Positions 1 to 12,316 of a stretch of 64,000 nucleotides of DNA are shown here, piece after piece. This stretch comes from Centroberyx gerrardi (lineage: Eukaryota; Chordata; Actinopteri; Beryciformes; Berycidae). Every line of letters begins with the position of its first letter. Position 1 is the first letter of the stretch. The position numbers and the translations under genes are program-made. Under the pieces are notes generated by a model. That model did no database searches, had not been told where the DNA came from, and worked only from the letters and a program-made list of their open reading frames with translations. The stretch spans positions 23,469,784 to 23,533,783 of the forward strand of contig NC_136004.1 in assembly GCF_048128805.1 (NCBI RefSeq), given 5' to 3'.

Positions 1-94
1 AACCACGTCTATGACTTGCTCTATTCAACACAACTGCTGATCATCAGTGTTATCGGTGCCAGCAGAGTGTCACTTGTCCCAGCTTTGTCCCACT

Positions 95-300
95 ACGAGC
101 CAAGCACTAGGACCCTGGATCCCCTGGCCCAGTTAACCACCGCTTGTTGTTTAATTAATATGCATGCCAGCTCAATTATGACTGGTCCTTATCGCCTTCA
201 ACGCAATTCATTTCATGACACGCCATACCTAATTGGCCGGGCTGAAACGCAGCGAGACGAAAGAGCGTTTAATTCTTCGGATCCCCCGGTGAGGAAACTA
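95..300. promoter_or_regulatory. Candidate conserved noncoding element in frmd3 intron 1
   Basis: This segment is complex and non-repetitive, set among low-complexity intron DNA. It has packed AT-rich factor sites: TTTAATTAATATGCATG (POU/octamer plus homeodomain style) near 150-167, AATTATGAC, AATTCATTTCATGACA and CTAATTGG. It has no coding frame with splice sites. Such texture is typical of vertebrate developmental enhancers, but conservation cannot be tested here. Confidence 0.3.
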
Positions 301-1641
301 ACACACAGTCCTATCTGCTCACATGGGAGGGAGCGAAGGAGAGGAGATAGAGAGAGGAGAGGTGGAGGGAGGAGGAGACGGGGGGAAGCCAAGGAGGAAA
401 TAAAGGAGAGAGAGGGGAGTGGGACTTAAAAGATAATGATATGCCCTCTTTCACCTCTACATAAAACCAATCTAAAGGCATGGGGGCTGCTGTAAAGACA
501 AATGCGACACTAATCCAGGGCTTTTCCCTGTGCAAGCGATGGCACACTTCAGGGAGCGACAGATTTGAGATGCAAGAGGACCAATTTGCCAATTTGTTAG
601 CTAGTAACCATCAGTGTGTATGTGTGCGTTTGTGCACGAGTGACAATATTGTCCTCTATTCCTAACATTGTCAATATTTTCAAAACCAGCTTGTTTTTAT
701 CACCCAAAACCTCCCACCCAGTGAATGGATCGATCCAGAAGCTTGACCCGGATACAGCAGGGACAAATCAATGTGCTGGATGCGACGCGTGGGAAGCTGA
801 GCCGAGGATCAAAGTAGAAAATAAGATCTGAACTACAATCTCTCTCTCTCTCTAAGGCCGGCATAAACACAACACATTTTCCTGCACATTTCTTGCACGC
901 ATAAAGCAGCCGTTTTTGCCATTGGTTAGTTGGTTTTAAAGATTGGACTGCTGCAAGAAAACCTCTCAGAAAAACTGGGATACAATAATTTAAAAAAGTA
1001 AAGTAGAGAGGCAGAAGGCATATTAAAATCCTCCTCTGAGGCTACAGTGAGTAAGAGAGAGGTAGAGGATCAAACACCTCCAGCCAGGAGTCAAATTATG
1101 GCATGCATCCCATTTATATTAGAGAGAGAACCTCAGATAGCAATGCTTGACCTCCCCACCATCGCTCTCCTTAAAGAGAGGGAGAGAGCATCAGCCGCTG
1201 CTTCATCGTACCATTTGTTACATTAGTAAATCCATGCTGTCTGTGTTTTATACCTAAGATGAAAGAGGAGAGAAGCAGTGTGGAAAGCCAAGGTGGGACG
1301 CAATATACAGGACTCAAAACCGATCGATCACATGAGCTGGGTAACAGAGTATATGAGAGTGTGTTGGGTTTAACCTCTTCAACCAGGGATTCACATGAGA
1401 AATGGACTTTTGCTGTAAGCTTCACATTCTGCATTTCAAGAAGAAGGAGTCCGACCACTTGCCTTATCATAGCCAGAGAAAAGACAGTAAACATTGCAAG
1501 TGATCAATGATCATTGCCTAATAAATTGATCCATTTTCTATTTGTATGGTGTAAAGTGGAGTTAAAACCGATGTCAGTATAACTTTAAGATGCACTTATC
1601 TGCTTGGCAAATGAAAGAGAAGCAGAGTGTGAGCTCAGAAG

Positions 1642-2253
1642 TAGGGCTGAAAGATATTGACAAAAAATCGAATTGCGATTATTTGACAGAATATTGCAAT
1701 TGCGATTCACATCATCACAAGTTTTTTCTTGTCATAAATGTTTTAGAACTTTACAATTGTTTAAAGAAAATTTCATTTGTTAAAAAGCATCTTCTCAGGG
1801 CAGAAACTGTTAAGATTGGTTCTATCAGGTGACCAATCAAAAAAAAAGAGGAGGCGGGCCAATTTGAAAGGTCAAACGGGACGGTGACGGGCAGAGCTGG
1901 CATTGTCAAAGACAGAGGTAAGTTAGCTAACACAAATGTTTTTTATTTGTAGGTATTTAATTCACAATTTATTAACTGTCCTGTTAAATAGAAAGAGACA
2001 ATGCTCAGGTGTAACAGTTTGCTGGCTATGTAAACAAGCTAGTAGTTACTAACGTTAGCTGGTATGGTCACCGCCATAGAGATCAGTTAGACATAGCCAG
2101 CTACATATTCTTTGGTCACGGCTTGTGTGCTAGCTAACGTTAGCTGGCTACATAGCATAGTTAGCTTTACTGAACTTGTAAGCAAATAAGCATAAAATTG
2201 CAGGAAGTTCATATTCCAATTTCGATTTTTTTTCTATTAATTGTTCAGCTGTA
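1642..2253. mobile_element. Non-autonomous hAT-type MITE with perfect 8-bp TSD
   Basis: The element is flanked on both sides by the same 8-mer CTCAGAAG (1634-1641 and 2254-2261), the target-site duplication size of hAT transposases. Its ends are imperfect inverted repeats: TAGGGCTGAA... at the left, and TACAGCTGAA... when the right end is reverse-complemented. Both continue into ...AAAAATCGAA.TTG. The 612-bp body encodes no transposase and carries the GCTAGCTAACGTTAGCTGGC palindrome, so it is a deletion derivative mobilised in trans. Confidence 0.72.
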
Positions 2254-2454
2254 CTCAGAAGTGTGATGTAATTGTTTATGGTCTCTATATATCAATAAAC
2301 TGGCTCTTGTACTCTTGCAGCTTAAACCATATGAAGTATAAACCGGTGATCCTTCCCGTCCCTGTGAGCAGCTCATAATGTGGTGACTGTGACCTTGTCC
2401 CACTGGGGGAGGAGACAAACCAATTACCTTATCATCATCTGCCATGCTGGGGAG

Positions 2455-2839
2455 ACACTCACTCACACACACACACACACACATGCACACACATGCACAC
2501 ACACACAAAATGGACACGAAGGCATGCACGCAAAAGCACACACAATATGGACACAGCATTGCGCACTTGCACATGCACACACACAACCCCCAGACACATG
2601 TTCAATTCATGCCTGGACCTAATAAGCTTAGTGGGAGAGCCATAAATTATCAATATATGGTGCAGAACCAATTTCTATTAAAATGGATCTTCATCACTCT
2701 CGCTCTGTACATGGCAGGCCACTAACTCACAGGATGAGAGGACAGAGAGAGAGACAGAGAGAGAGAGAGAGGAGGACTGTGATGAAGGCATGATCATGGT
2801 GGCAGCGGCACTGTTGGTGATATGTGTGTGTATGTTTGG

Positions 2840-2886
<47 letters not shown>

Positions 2887-3104
2887 CGTGTGTGTTTGCG
2901 TGGGAGCATGGAGGCAGCTGTCTTATCTTTGCCCCACAGGATGTTCAAAATTTTGTGGCGGAGATAAACAATCCATGACAGAATGAGCGAGAGACACAGA
3001 GAGAGTGAAGAGGAGAGACGATGTGACTGTGCATGAGGATTCCTGCTGGGAAAAGAGAGGGGGGATGTGAGTGTGTGTCTTTGTTTGGGTTTTCTTTTTG
3101 GCAT

Positions 3105-3150
<46 letters not shown>

Positions 3151-3555
3151 GCCACAGCCTCTTTAATCATTTATCTACCGTCTAACAGTGTGACGCCATG
3201 CCTCCAGGCTATGGCGTGTGTACTTTACGAGGAAAGAGGTTAACACACCAAGACACACACACACACACACACACTCACAAGCACACAGATGTACAAGATG
3301 TGGTGACGCAAAACATAGATGGTGACGCAAACATACAGATGTCATCACATACTTAACTTTCTCTTTGTCCATTTTTCAAACAAAATTGTACCGACCAAAT
3401 ATCTAGATCTAGATCTAGAAGTGGGAGATATAATGGGCCTACTAGTCTACCATAGATCTTCAACTTGCTCTTCTGCAAAGTAAAAAAATCTAGAGGTAAT
3501 AGACATGTGCAAGTACACATGTGCGTGCACACCCTCTTAGTACTGCAAAAAACAG

Positions 3556-3586
<31 letters not shown>

Positions 3587-3698
3587 AGAGACCGAGAGAG
3601 GGAGGGAGGGAGGGTGAGAGAGAGACAGAGAGATGGAGAGACAATTTGTGCATGTGCGTAGATTGCAGGTGCTGTGTCCCACGTGTCTATCTGTGTGT

Positions 3699-3736
<38 letters not shown>

Positions 3737-3870
3737 ATGTGTGTGTACATCTGAGTAGAACAGATGATGAAAGCCAAGAGAGTCAAGACAGTCACATGAT
3801 TCTGTTACAACAAAGTAGACAGTTGTGTGCTGTGCCACATGCCAGCTAGCATGACAGAAATGGACCAGAT

Positions 3871-3928
<58 letters not shown>

Positions 3929-5308
3929 GACCATATACTCCTCTGCAGTAAATAAATACATTACTTTAAAAATGAATTGATAAACAAGGTCTAGTTGCCA
4001 GATATTGCTGCTCATGCTTGTTACATGGAAATATTTTGTAGTATTTTGTGATGTGTTCAGCAGCGATCGCCCAGCAGGGTGACACAGGGAGGTGGGAGAC
4101 GGTCCTTCAACTAAAGGGTCCAGGTTCAAGTATCCACCCTGCTGAAGTGTCCTCAAGCAAGACGCTGAATCCCTACTAGATCCATGGATGCTGTTCTGGA
4201 GCAGAGCCTGACCTCTGACCTCCCTGTGGAGGAGGGCAAGCAAAAAGACAATTTCCCTATGGGATCACTGATATATCAAGTTATTACTATATCTCTCCAC
4301 TCTTTCCACTCCTCCTCTTTTTAGCCCTTGCTTTCACTTCTTCACTCCTTGCATTTATGACCTTCCCCTCTCTTTCTTCTCTCTCTCTCCCCTCCTTTCG
4401 TCTCCCTTCTTCAGAATCCGTTCCCCCCCGTCTGTCAGTCTCACTGTAAATCTGTTTCATGTTTTAATCTGTTTAATCTGTTTTCTTTTTCCCGCTGCCA
4501 CTCCGTCTCACTTCCCTCTGTCTGTTCCCTTCCTTCCTACACCCTGTTGATTCCTCGCTGTCATCCTAGCAGTCATACACCGTGACCAATCAGGGCTTCT
4601 TACATTTTCTCACATCCACCCTCCTCGTCTCTCCCTCTCTCCCACCATAACACCCCCCCCGCCCCCCACTCCCCCCCGCCTCTATCCCTCATCTCCGTCT
4701 CGCTGCTTCCTCTCGGTTCCAGCCAGAAGTCAGAAGAAGGATTAATTCTCTTTAGTCATCGTTGGAGCAGCATCAAAGAGGCGCCGGCGAGCGAGACAAG
4801 AATAGAAAAGCGTAGCTATTTATAACCTGCTACAAAGAATGCCTACTAGCCGAAACAATAGCACTGCCTCAGCATCACACACACACACAGACACACACAC
4901 GCTACAATACCTTTGTAACACAGACACACACACACCCGCGCACACAGTTAGCCTCCCACACAACAAAATGCCAATAAATGAAAGACAAGTATTGCACACA
5001 CACATACGCACACCTCTCCTAAAGTGCAGTTGCAGTGAAAAACAATATTAACGTCCATCCATGTCTTTAAATAGACTGTATCAGTAATATATTGATAAGG
5101 TGACTTACACCAGAATAGAACAGAAACAGACACATCAGCAGGATATATTTCGGGTTATAAATATTTCAAGTTATTCCAGGCTGTTTCTAAGCAACTATTT
5201 CGGTGCCATGTAGTAATTTGATGTTAAGGGTGGTGAATTAATGTCTTTAATTGCAGAACTTTGGCTCAGTGAGGACTTTTAAATCTTTCATGCAGGAGAG
5301 CCATGGCT

Positions 5309-5345
<37 letters not shown>
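2455..5345. repeat. Dense microsatellite cluster, (CA)n/(GT)n
   Basis: The main tracts are at about 2455-2515, 2841-2897, 3105-3147, 3253-3276, 3556-3590, 3691-3735, 3872-3920, 4863-4936 and 5311-5344. Orientation switches between GT and CA on the plus strand. A CTAGAT tandem sits at about 3399-3420. All lie in frmd3 intron 1. Confidence 0.9.
4062..4280 (+). mobile_element. tRNA-derived SINE
   Basis: A degenerate pol III B box (GGTTCAAGTATCC, 4123-4135) is followed by the teleost SINE body motif TGAAGTGTCCTCAAGCAAGACGCTGAATCCC. The 3' tail is CAATTTCCCTATGGGATCACTGATAT (about 4250-4275), the LINE-mimicking tail common in fish SINEs. The copy is diverged and has no clear flanking repeat. Confidence 0.65.
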
Positions 5346-5346
<1 letters not shown>

Positions 5347-5437
5347 GTAGGCATCGGAGACAGCTAACGGATGTTGGCCTCATGAAGGACAGTGATCTCC
5401 CTTAATTATACATGATCTGTCACAGAGATGGAGGAGG

Positions 5438-5439
<2 letters not shown>

Positions 5440-5479
<40 letters not shown>

Positions 5480-5864
5480 ATATGAGTGGGAGATATTAAA
5501 ATAGAGCGGAAGTGAGAATGGCTGGACAGATGAGAGAGACAGAGCAGTAGAGTAAGAAGCTGAAACTGGAGCAGAGAATAAGTGGGTGAACGAGAGAGCG
5601 AAAGTGGAAGGGAAGGAGAGGAGAGGAGCTGAAAGAAGGAAAGAGGAGAGGAAAGGAGAGGGGAAGGACAGACGGAAAGAATAGAGGGAAAAGAGTGCGA
5701 TGGTGAAGGAGAGAGGGAGAAAGAGAGGTGAAAGGAAGGAGGGAGAGAAGGATGCAGAGGAGGTCAGTGTGTATTGATCTTGACGTGTCTCTCCTCCAGC
5801 AGGTCTGACTTAACATTAAGGCTGAACATGAGAGCAGCAGGCTGGACACATTCACCCGCAGGCT

Positions 5865-5912
<48 letters not shown>
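5440..5912. repeat. GA-rich tract and (CA)n microsatellite
   Basis: A (GA)n block at about 5440-5475 leads into roughly 250 bp of purine-rich GGAAAG-type sequence, then a (CA)n run at about 5869-5912. It is noncoding frmd3 intron 1 sequence. Confidence 0.85.
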
Positions 5913-5915
<3 letters not shown>

Positions 5916-7607
5916 CACACACACTTGTGGGCATACACAAGCACTCCCAGGGGCACACAGACAAACACACTCTGCTTGCATATTGCACACACAATCACAT
6001 AAAACACACACACACACTCACTCTCTACCTACATCATATTCTGCTGCCAAGCTGTACTTGGAGTTAACAGTAAACAACTTAAGAATAATTACACTGTGCT
6101 GTAGGCTATTGTTGTTCTTCGTGGCCCTGGAGAGCGAGAATCCCATTCAACAACCTTCTAAACATGTACAAATATCAATCGAAAAAAAGTTTTACCAGGC
6201 TTTACCAAGAGCACTAAGTTCACCCAGGAGCTGTCAGACCTGTCACTTGTTCCACATGGGGAATACCGAAATGTTTTAGGGTGTCTAGCTGTAAGAGGGA
6301 AAAGTATAAGTTGGTCCCCGCTATATAACATTTCCTAACCAGGACTCACACACACACACACACTGACGTAAGGAAATGACGTGGACTTGTATGTCTGTTG
6401 TGCTTGTGTAAGAGATATTTATGGAATGCAAGTTGAAAACAGGATGAGTATTAATGTGTATAACCATAATGCAGTAGATCACAGCCATATTGTCTTTTAT
6501 ACGGGGCCATAGACCTGTGTTTGCACCTTTTTTTCCAATGTATTGTAATTGTGTCTTTTTTTTTACTGTGTCCAGTGTTTTTAACTGCCTACAGTATGGA
6601 TTTTTGTCCTGAGTGGATGATTGCACAAGCATTAAGTCTGTGCAAACACATAATAAAGCAGCAATTCAGTAATGTTGACTTTCTGGAGACTTTCCGAGAC
6701 ATTTCTTGCACTTAAAGCAATGAAACATGACTAACACAACGATCCTCCCAGTTGTAAATCCTCATCCATTTCGCAAGCAAAATTGCATACTCTATTGCCT
6801 CAGACATTTCCTCACTTATCATGGCTTTCAGAGATATTTTACAGTCTTCATTTAATCAGGATAATCCATTCAGCACCAAACACTGTTTCCCAAGGGACCC
6901 TGGCTAAAGCTCGCATGTTTTATGCAACGAAAAAGAACCGACATTTTAGCAAAACTTAAAGAGAAACCTGAGGATCATAAAACTCACATTAAGCAAACCA
7001 TTCCATAGTGAGTCTTCACAGGCACAATTTGAGGGCAAATTTGTCACAAACACAATTCCTATGATGCCACTCTATCTATATTTCGCTCCTCATCCTGACC
7101 TACATATTCAGCACAACGCAGAGACTCAGAGACGGAGATCAGACCAGAGAGCAGAATGGAGAAAATAAGAGAAGGGGGATGAAGCAGCGAAAGTAAAGTA
7201 AGAGAAGGGAAGTGTTGCTCCGCACAGAGGAAAGAGGAGTAGCGCTGTTGTCGAGCAGCAGAAGTGTAGCATGAGGAGCGCAGGATGTCATGAAATATGT
7301 AGGAAGGAGCAGCGCAGCACCGGAACACAAAGCCATTAAAGAAAGCGCTGGAGAATGCAGTCAGCTAGAAACATAAATGTCCATTTCCTTATCATGCACA
7401 GATACGCAGAAACACAGCTAAAAGGAGACACACACACGCACACACACATACACACATGGATGCCTGCATTCACTCATCCTCTGGTGAAAAGCCACTTTAA
7501 TGGTCTCGGACACATACACAGAAGTTAACACACTTTTGTGCTCTCAAAGACACCGGCACACAGGTATACATGAGCACTAAAATACAAAGAAACATGCACA
7601 GACATAT

Positions 7608-7609
<2 letters not shown>

Positions 7610-7686
<77 letters not shown>
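7610..7686. repeat. (CT)n microsatellite
   Basis: A nearly pure CT run of about 77 bp, interrupted once by TTC, within frmd3 intron 1. Confidence 0.92.
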
Positions 7687-7689
<3 letters not shown>

Positions 7690-9696
7690 GTGCACTTTAA
7701 TGCTATAAATCATTGATTGTTGTAGATGTAGAAGACAGGTAGTTTGACATGGAGTAAGTGTGTCTTTTCTCCCAGGGTCAGACATCAGGACCAAGTCAAC
7801 TCTTTAAACTGAATATTGTGAAATCAAAGCATGTTGTTGATAGAAAGGCGGTGCTGGTGGGGAGGTTGGGATACTTTTGAAGAGAACGGTGCAATGCTGC
7901 TTTGTACTGCACATGTTTTACTCACTGTTTTGTATCGCACATGTGCTTGTTTGTAATTGTCAGTCGTAATTAGGCAGATACCTGGGTTTACCTTTACCTC
8001 TCTGGCAGCAGCTGGCAACTACAGCTCAAGGCCGGGCTGAGTTAAGGGCAGCAGCTGGCCAGTCTCTCTCACCTCCACAGTCACTAGAGGCACTACAGGC
8101 CCCCAAAAAACCTAATTTTTAACTCTTTGTGGCACAGGTCCATGTCTTAACAGGGAGAAGCAAGATTTTCCTCTGTTTAAACAGCCATGAAAAGAGAAAA
8201 AAAGGTTTAAATATCAGATCTTTGCTGACAGTACAAGCCTGCTATCCATTATGTAGAAGAATCCCATGATGAGGTCATTTGCAAAGGTACCTCAAACTAT
8301 TTGTTCTATTTTTTTTCCTTTGGCCTTATGACAGTTTTCCAGCTGTCATTCAGAAAGCGCTGCACTTTTGTGGTGCTTTAGGGTTAGTGCATCGCTTCCC
8401 CTTTGACCTGTGTTCAGTTCCCCATGTTTCAAACAGCCAAGGCTCCGTGTCTGAGTGGAAACGCCCATCTAGAGTCAATGACCAAGCGACTTTCACCATC
8501 TCATCTTATCTCATTATGAAATGAAACACAAAACTGATCGTACATCAGCCGCACAGCTCTTCTATGCCTCATATGCCATATACAGTATATGCCATAGGTC
8601 AAAGGTTGGGTTAGTTTGGAACCTGATATTTCTCAACATAGACACAGCTTTCTGAAACTGGTGGGTGAAACTTCATCATTTAACTTCATTGTTTTTCTGA
8701 GGCCAACCAGGGGAGTAGTCTAGAGTATATGCAGGTTGTATACTCAGCTTTTCTCCGAGTATTGAGTAGACTCACTTATCAACCCAAGTATCACTGAAAT
8801 GTCCATGATGAGAGGTCACAGTAAACCACCTTCCCCTCAGCAATGAATCCACCCACTCAAGCAGCACTACTCCGCTAAGCTTAACCCTGAACACAGAATA
8901 CAGCTGGCAGTGAAAACACAGCCTCTTATCATAAGCCTGTCTTCTCACTCAGAGGGTGCTGGGTGCTACAGACACGAGTTTCTCTGTCTGTATGTGGCAG
9001 CAGCAGTGATACTCCAGGCTGGCTGGCTGGAAACAATATTTATCAGCGTTGCAGTCACAGCCAACAGAAACATAAACATAAACACACAAGGAAAGACACA
9101 CACACAGACACACACATACACGCACACACACACAGCCTGACGTGAATGATTGCAATCAATATCCCAAACAGCAGTCCTCTTCCTCCCCCTCATCATTATT
9201 ATCCTCACCACCACACCCATGGAGCTTCATCATCTCCTGTGCTGTGATTAAAACTTCATTCTAACTTCTCTCTGTGTGGATTGCTTCAAGCAGATCGTTT
9301 TTAAGTCTTTTCCAATGAGACCCAACACACACACAGCCCCAATAAATAGAAGAAACTATGATTAATGGTCTGACAGGTGGCTTTTTTTTCTTTTCTTTTT
9401 ACATATACATATCTTGAGCATCACATGCAGCCCTCCGCCAGCAAATCACAGCGGGGTGAAAACTAGAAGAATGGGTCCAAAATTGGCCTTCGATGTAGCA
9501 AAAGCATGAAAAACACAATATGGGCAGCACAGCAATAAACAGGTTAGAGATATATAGTCTTGGGGATGAGACTATGCTGCTTTGATGCGTCCACTTGTTA
9601 TGTCTCGCGGGGAAACGATGTCTCTGTGGACGTTTGCGATAATCACAGACGATGAGACGGGAGGTGGGTGAGGAGGCATGCGGGGGTTTGGAGTAC

Positions 9697-9801
9697 CTGG
9701 ATGCTGCAGGAGATCTCGGAGTCGTCCAGTAACCGGATCGTGCAGAGGATCTCCTGGTCCAAGGAGCGGATGCTGGGGCTGCGAAACCGGAGCATTTTCA
9801 T
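9697..9801 (-). CDS. frmd3: FERM domain-containing protein 3, first coding exon (partial gene)
   Basis: Read on the minus strand, ATG at 9801-9799 opens 35 codons (MKMLRFRSPSIRS... to ...TIRLLDDSEISCSIQ). They end in phase 0 at a CAG|GTACTC donor (GT at 9696-9695). The peptide closely matches the start of vertebrate FRMD3 (TMKM.HFRS.S..SL.QE..CTIRLLDDSEISC.IQ in human, from memory) and is less like FRMD5. It is the first strand of the FERM F1 lobe. An in-frame TGA at 9822-9820 supports starting at this Met, so the longer human N-terminus is absent. FRMD3 is a band 4.1 family membrane-cytoskeleton adaptor. The remaining exons lie to the left, outside the window, since no FERM continuation is readable in 1-9696. 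Its place beside idnk fits vertebrate synteny. Confidence 0.86.
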
Positions 9802-10055
9802 TCTTCTGTCGGTTCGGTTTCAGCTCCTCATGTCAGCGGGTATGGCTTCACACACACACACACTCTCTCTCTCTCTACACGCACACACCCCTTCAATCGC
9901 TGGTCTCGTCGCCGCCTGTGACGCCTTTAGGGGTGAATGGATGGATGGAGAGATGGATGGATGGGTAAGAGAATGGATGGATGCGATAAGAGCGGCAGGG
10001 AGGAGAGCTTGCATCCGTCTCCTGCCTGCCCGCTGAAATACCTCGAGAAGGGGGA

Positions 10056-10102
<47 letters not shown>

Positions 10103-10476
10103 TCTCTCTCTCGTGGCCGTGTAACGTTATCCATACTATGCGCTCTTCTCGCGTGTGTGTATGATAGGCCTAGTACTATTTTTTTTCTTTTCAATTCAAT
10201 TTTCAACCTTGGTATTCTACTTATCCCACGTGTGGTATCAGATTGCCTAATTAGCTGGTATCCATAATCACCTGCCCATGCGGAATTTTAAATAGCTTTA
10301 TTAAGTTCATGTTAAAAAGAACTGATGCACTCGTAGGTTTTGATTGCTGTATTCACATGGAAATTAGCTGTTTTAATAGGCTACTCATCAATCTTTCCAT
10401 AATTTACGATGTCTTGTAATTTGATAGAGATTGATGGAATACAAAATATTGATGGAATTATGCAAAAATACACGTA

Positions 10477-10551
<75 letters not shown>

Positions 10552-11432
10552 TTTTTTATTGCCATAACATTTTAATAGGGGATCAAATTTGCGACTGAAA
10601 AAACAAACAAGACATATTTTAAAACCGTTAAAACTGTAAAAATGTTCGAGGCTTGACATTACCAGGCGAAGTTTTATTTTCAAGAATTCGCTTATTTAGC
10701 TGCAGTGTAATCTATTGAGATGTGATCATGATACGGCGCACTGTCCCTTTAATCCCGAACGTTCTGAACGTGCTTTGTGCGTCATTACGTATTTTAGCAA
10801 AACAACTCTGCCAACTTCCGTCTTCGCTCAAATCCGATGATTCCTGATGATTTCCAATAGAGAATTATTGATCCCGGCGGGCAGACGAGGCTGACGCTTC
10901 TCTTTTGGCTGGGAGTCAATGAGAGCGTCTCATATTCGGTCCAATATATTTGTTTCCTATCAGATGAGCATTTGACTTAGCCAAACAGCGTAACGGTTAA
11001 GGTGTTAGTAAGCTACTGACAGAGTTGTGGGAACTATACATATCTTTAAATTAGTACAAAAAACAATGTTTAGCAGGTACTGCTGTTGACGCATGCGTGG
11101 TAAGGCGATGTTTCAAGATATTCGCATAAATTAGCTGCTGTATGCATTATAGCTAACCTGGCAGCTGACTCAGACCTATAGTGTTTAAATGGGATGCTAA
11201 CATACCGACTTCGCACTGAGGTAATGATTAAGTATACTATTAGTTCTCCAATTTTAGACAGTTGTGCGCATGTGTGCGATGATGTCCTGACCCCACGCTG
11301 TTCCAGTCTTTTCCAGTGTTTCCACTGGCTGGAATAGGACTGTCCCAGTAGTTAAATCCAAGGTCTTTGGATATTACTGATCCAGCTCAAGTGTTTGGGA
11401 GCGACAACACTCGCCCTGTATGCCCGGGCAGG
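9802..11432. promoter_or_regulatory. Shared frmd3-idnk upstream region (divergent genes)
   Basis: frmd3 (minus) and idnk (plus) are transcribed away from each other, so both promoters should lie here. Contents: (CA)/(CT) near 9848-9885, (CT)n at 10059-10112, a compound (CT)n(CA)n at 10480-10552, a complex TAAT-rich block at 10200-10420 (CCTAATTAGCTGG, AAATTAGCTGTTTTAAT) and a palindromic ACGCATGCGT at 11089-11098 that resembles an NRF-1 site close to idnk. No TATA box is obvious for either gene. Start sites cannot be fixed from sequence alone. Confidence 0.45.
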
Positions 11433-12138
11433 ATGATCTACATCATCATGGGAGTTTCAGGCTGTGGAAAGTATGTGCAGTTTATATAATCTGTGGTTCA
11501 GTTTACAAGCATCTCACACATCAAGGATACATCACATAGAATATTAAATAGTATCACACCTATTTCAGTTATATAAAGATTGGGTCTTCTGAGGGAAAAG
11601 ATATAAAGATATAAATGAATGCTTTTGAGAAAATAAAATTGCTTTTTGTCTATATTGGTGGGTGTTTGCCAGGTGATCAGTTTGCCCACCTTTTTATTTA
11701 CCAATTCATCACCGGTTATAAAACACTGGTTTCTGTTACAAGGTCACCGTGACTCTCATTTAGGCTGCAGTAACCACATAATAGATCCATGTATGTAGGC
11801 TAAAGCCGCCACAGCTCCGGCTCCTATTGGTCCACACACACACTGGGGAAAAGAGTGAGCCATCTGCACCACAGTCCTGAGAGAGCCTAGTGTTATTTAA
11901 CACCAAAATAAACTACAGTATGTCTATAATATCGCAGTCTCTTGCACTAGAGCCTCCAGATCAATGCTTTGCTTTTTATTGTATCTTGAAATAATCACAT
12001 GTATAATCATATCTGTCTTTTCTGCCTTGTCTCTTATCCCATACAGGAGCACACTAGGGACCTTCCTCTCAGAAAAGGTAATTGGACCCCCCTCCTCCCC
12101 TTCTCCTGTCTCTGCACAGTCTCTGATGACTCAACACT

Positions 12139-12173
<35 letters not shown>

Positions 12174-12281
12174 CCACTTGTCAGCTGGGCTGGCCCCTGT
12201 ATGAAGGGGATAACTTCCACCCAAAGGAGAACATTGAGAAGATGTCTCGTGGCGAGCCGCTCACAGATCAGGTTAGCCCAG

Positions 12282-12316
<35 letters not shown>

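Larger units (their letters stand above)
1..9696 (-). other. frmd3 intron 1 (microsatellite-rich, no exon seen)
   Basis: This stretch follows the frmd3 first-exon donor on the minus strand. I found no reading frame continuing the FERM domain, so it is read as the 3'-truncated first intron. It holds at least ten CA/GT tracts, GA/CT tracts, one full hAT-like MITE (1642-2253), a tRNA-derived SINE (about 4062-4280) and a homeodomain/POU-site-rich segment near the left edge. Long apparent reading frames here are low-complexity translations of CA or GA repeats and are not genes. Confidence 0.7.

Noticed and set aside
16-429. 137-codon frame at the left edge
   Set aside because: Ends in a GA-rich Arg/Gly/Glu tract, no recognisable domain, inside frmd3 intron 1.
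3353-4243. 296-codon open frame on the minus strand
   Set aside because: Built largely from CA/GT repeat translation (poly HT, VCV) through a SINE; no domain, no splice logic.
2455-5345. CRISPR-like or satellite array
   Set aside because: Dinucleotide repeats without unique spacers of constant length; ordinary fish microsatellites.
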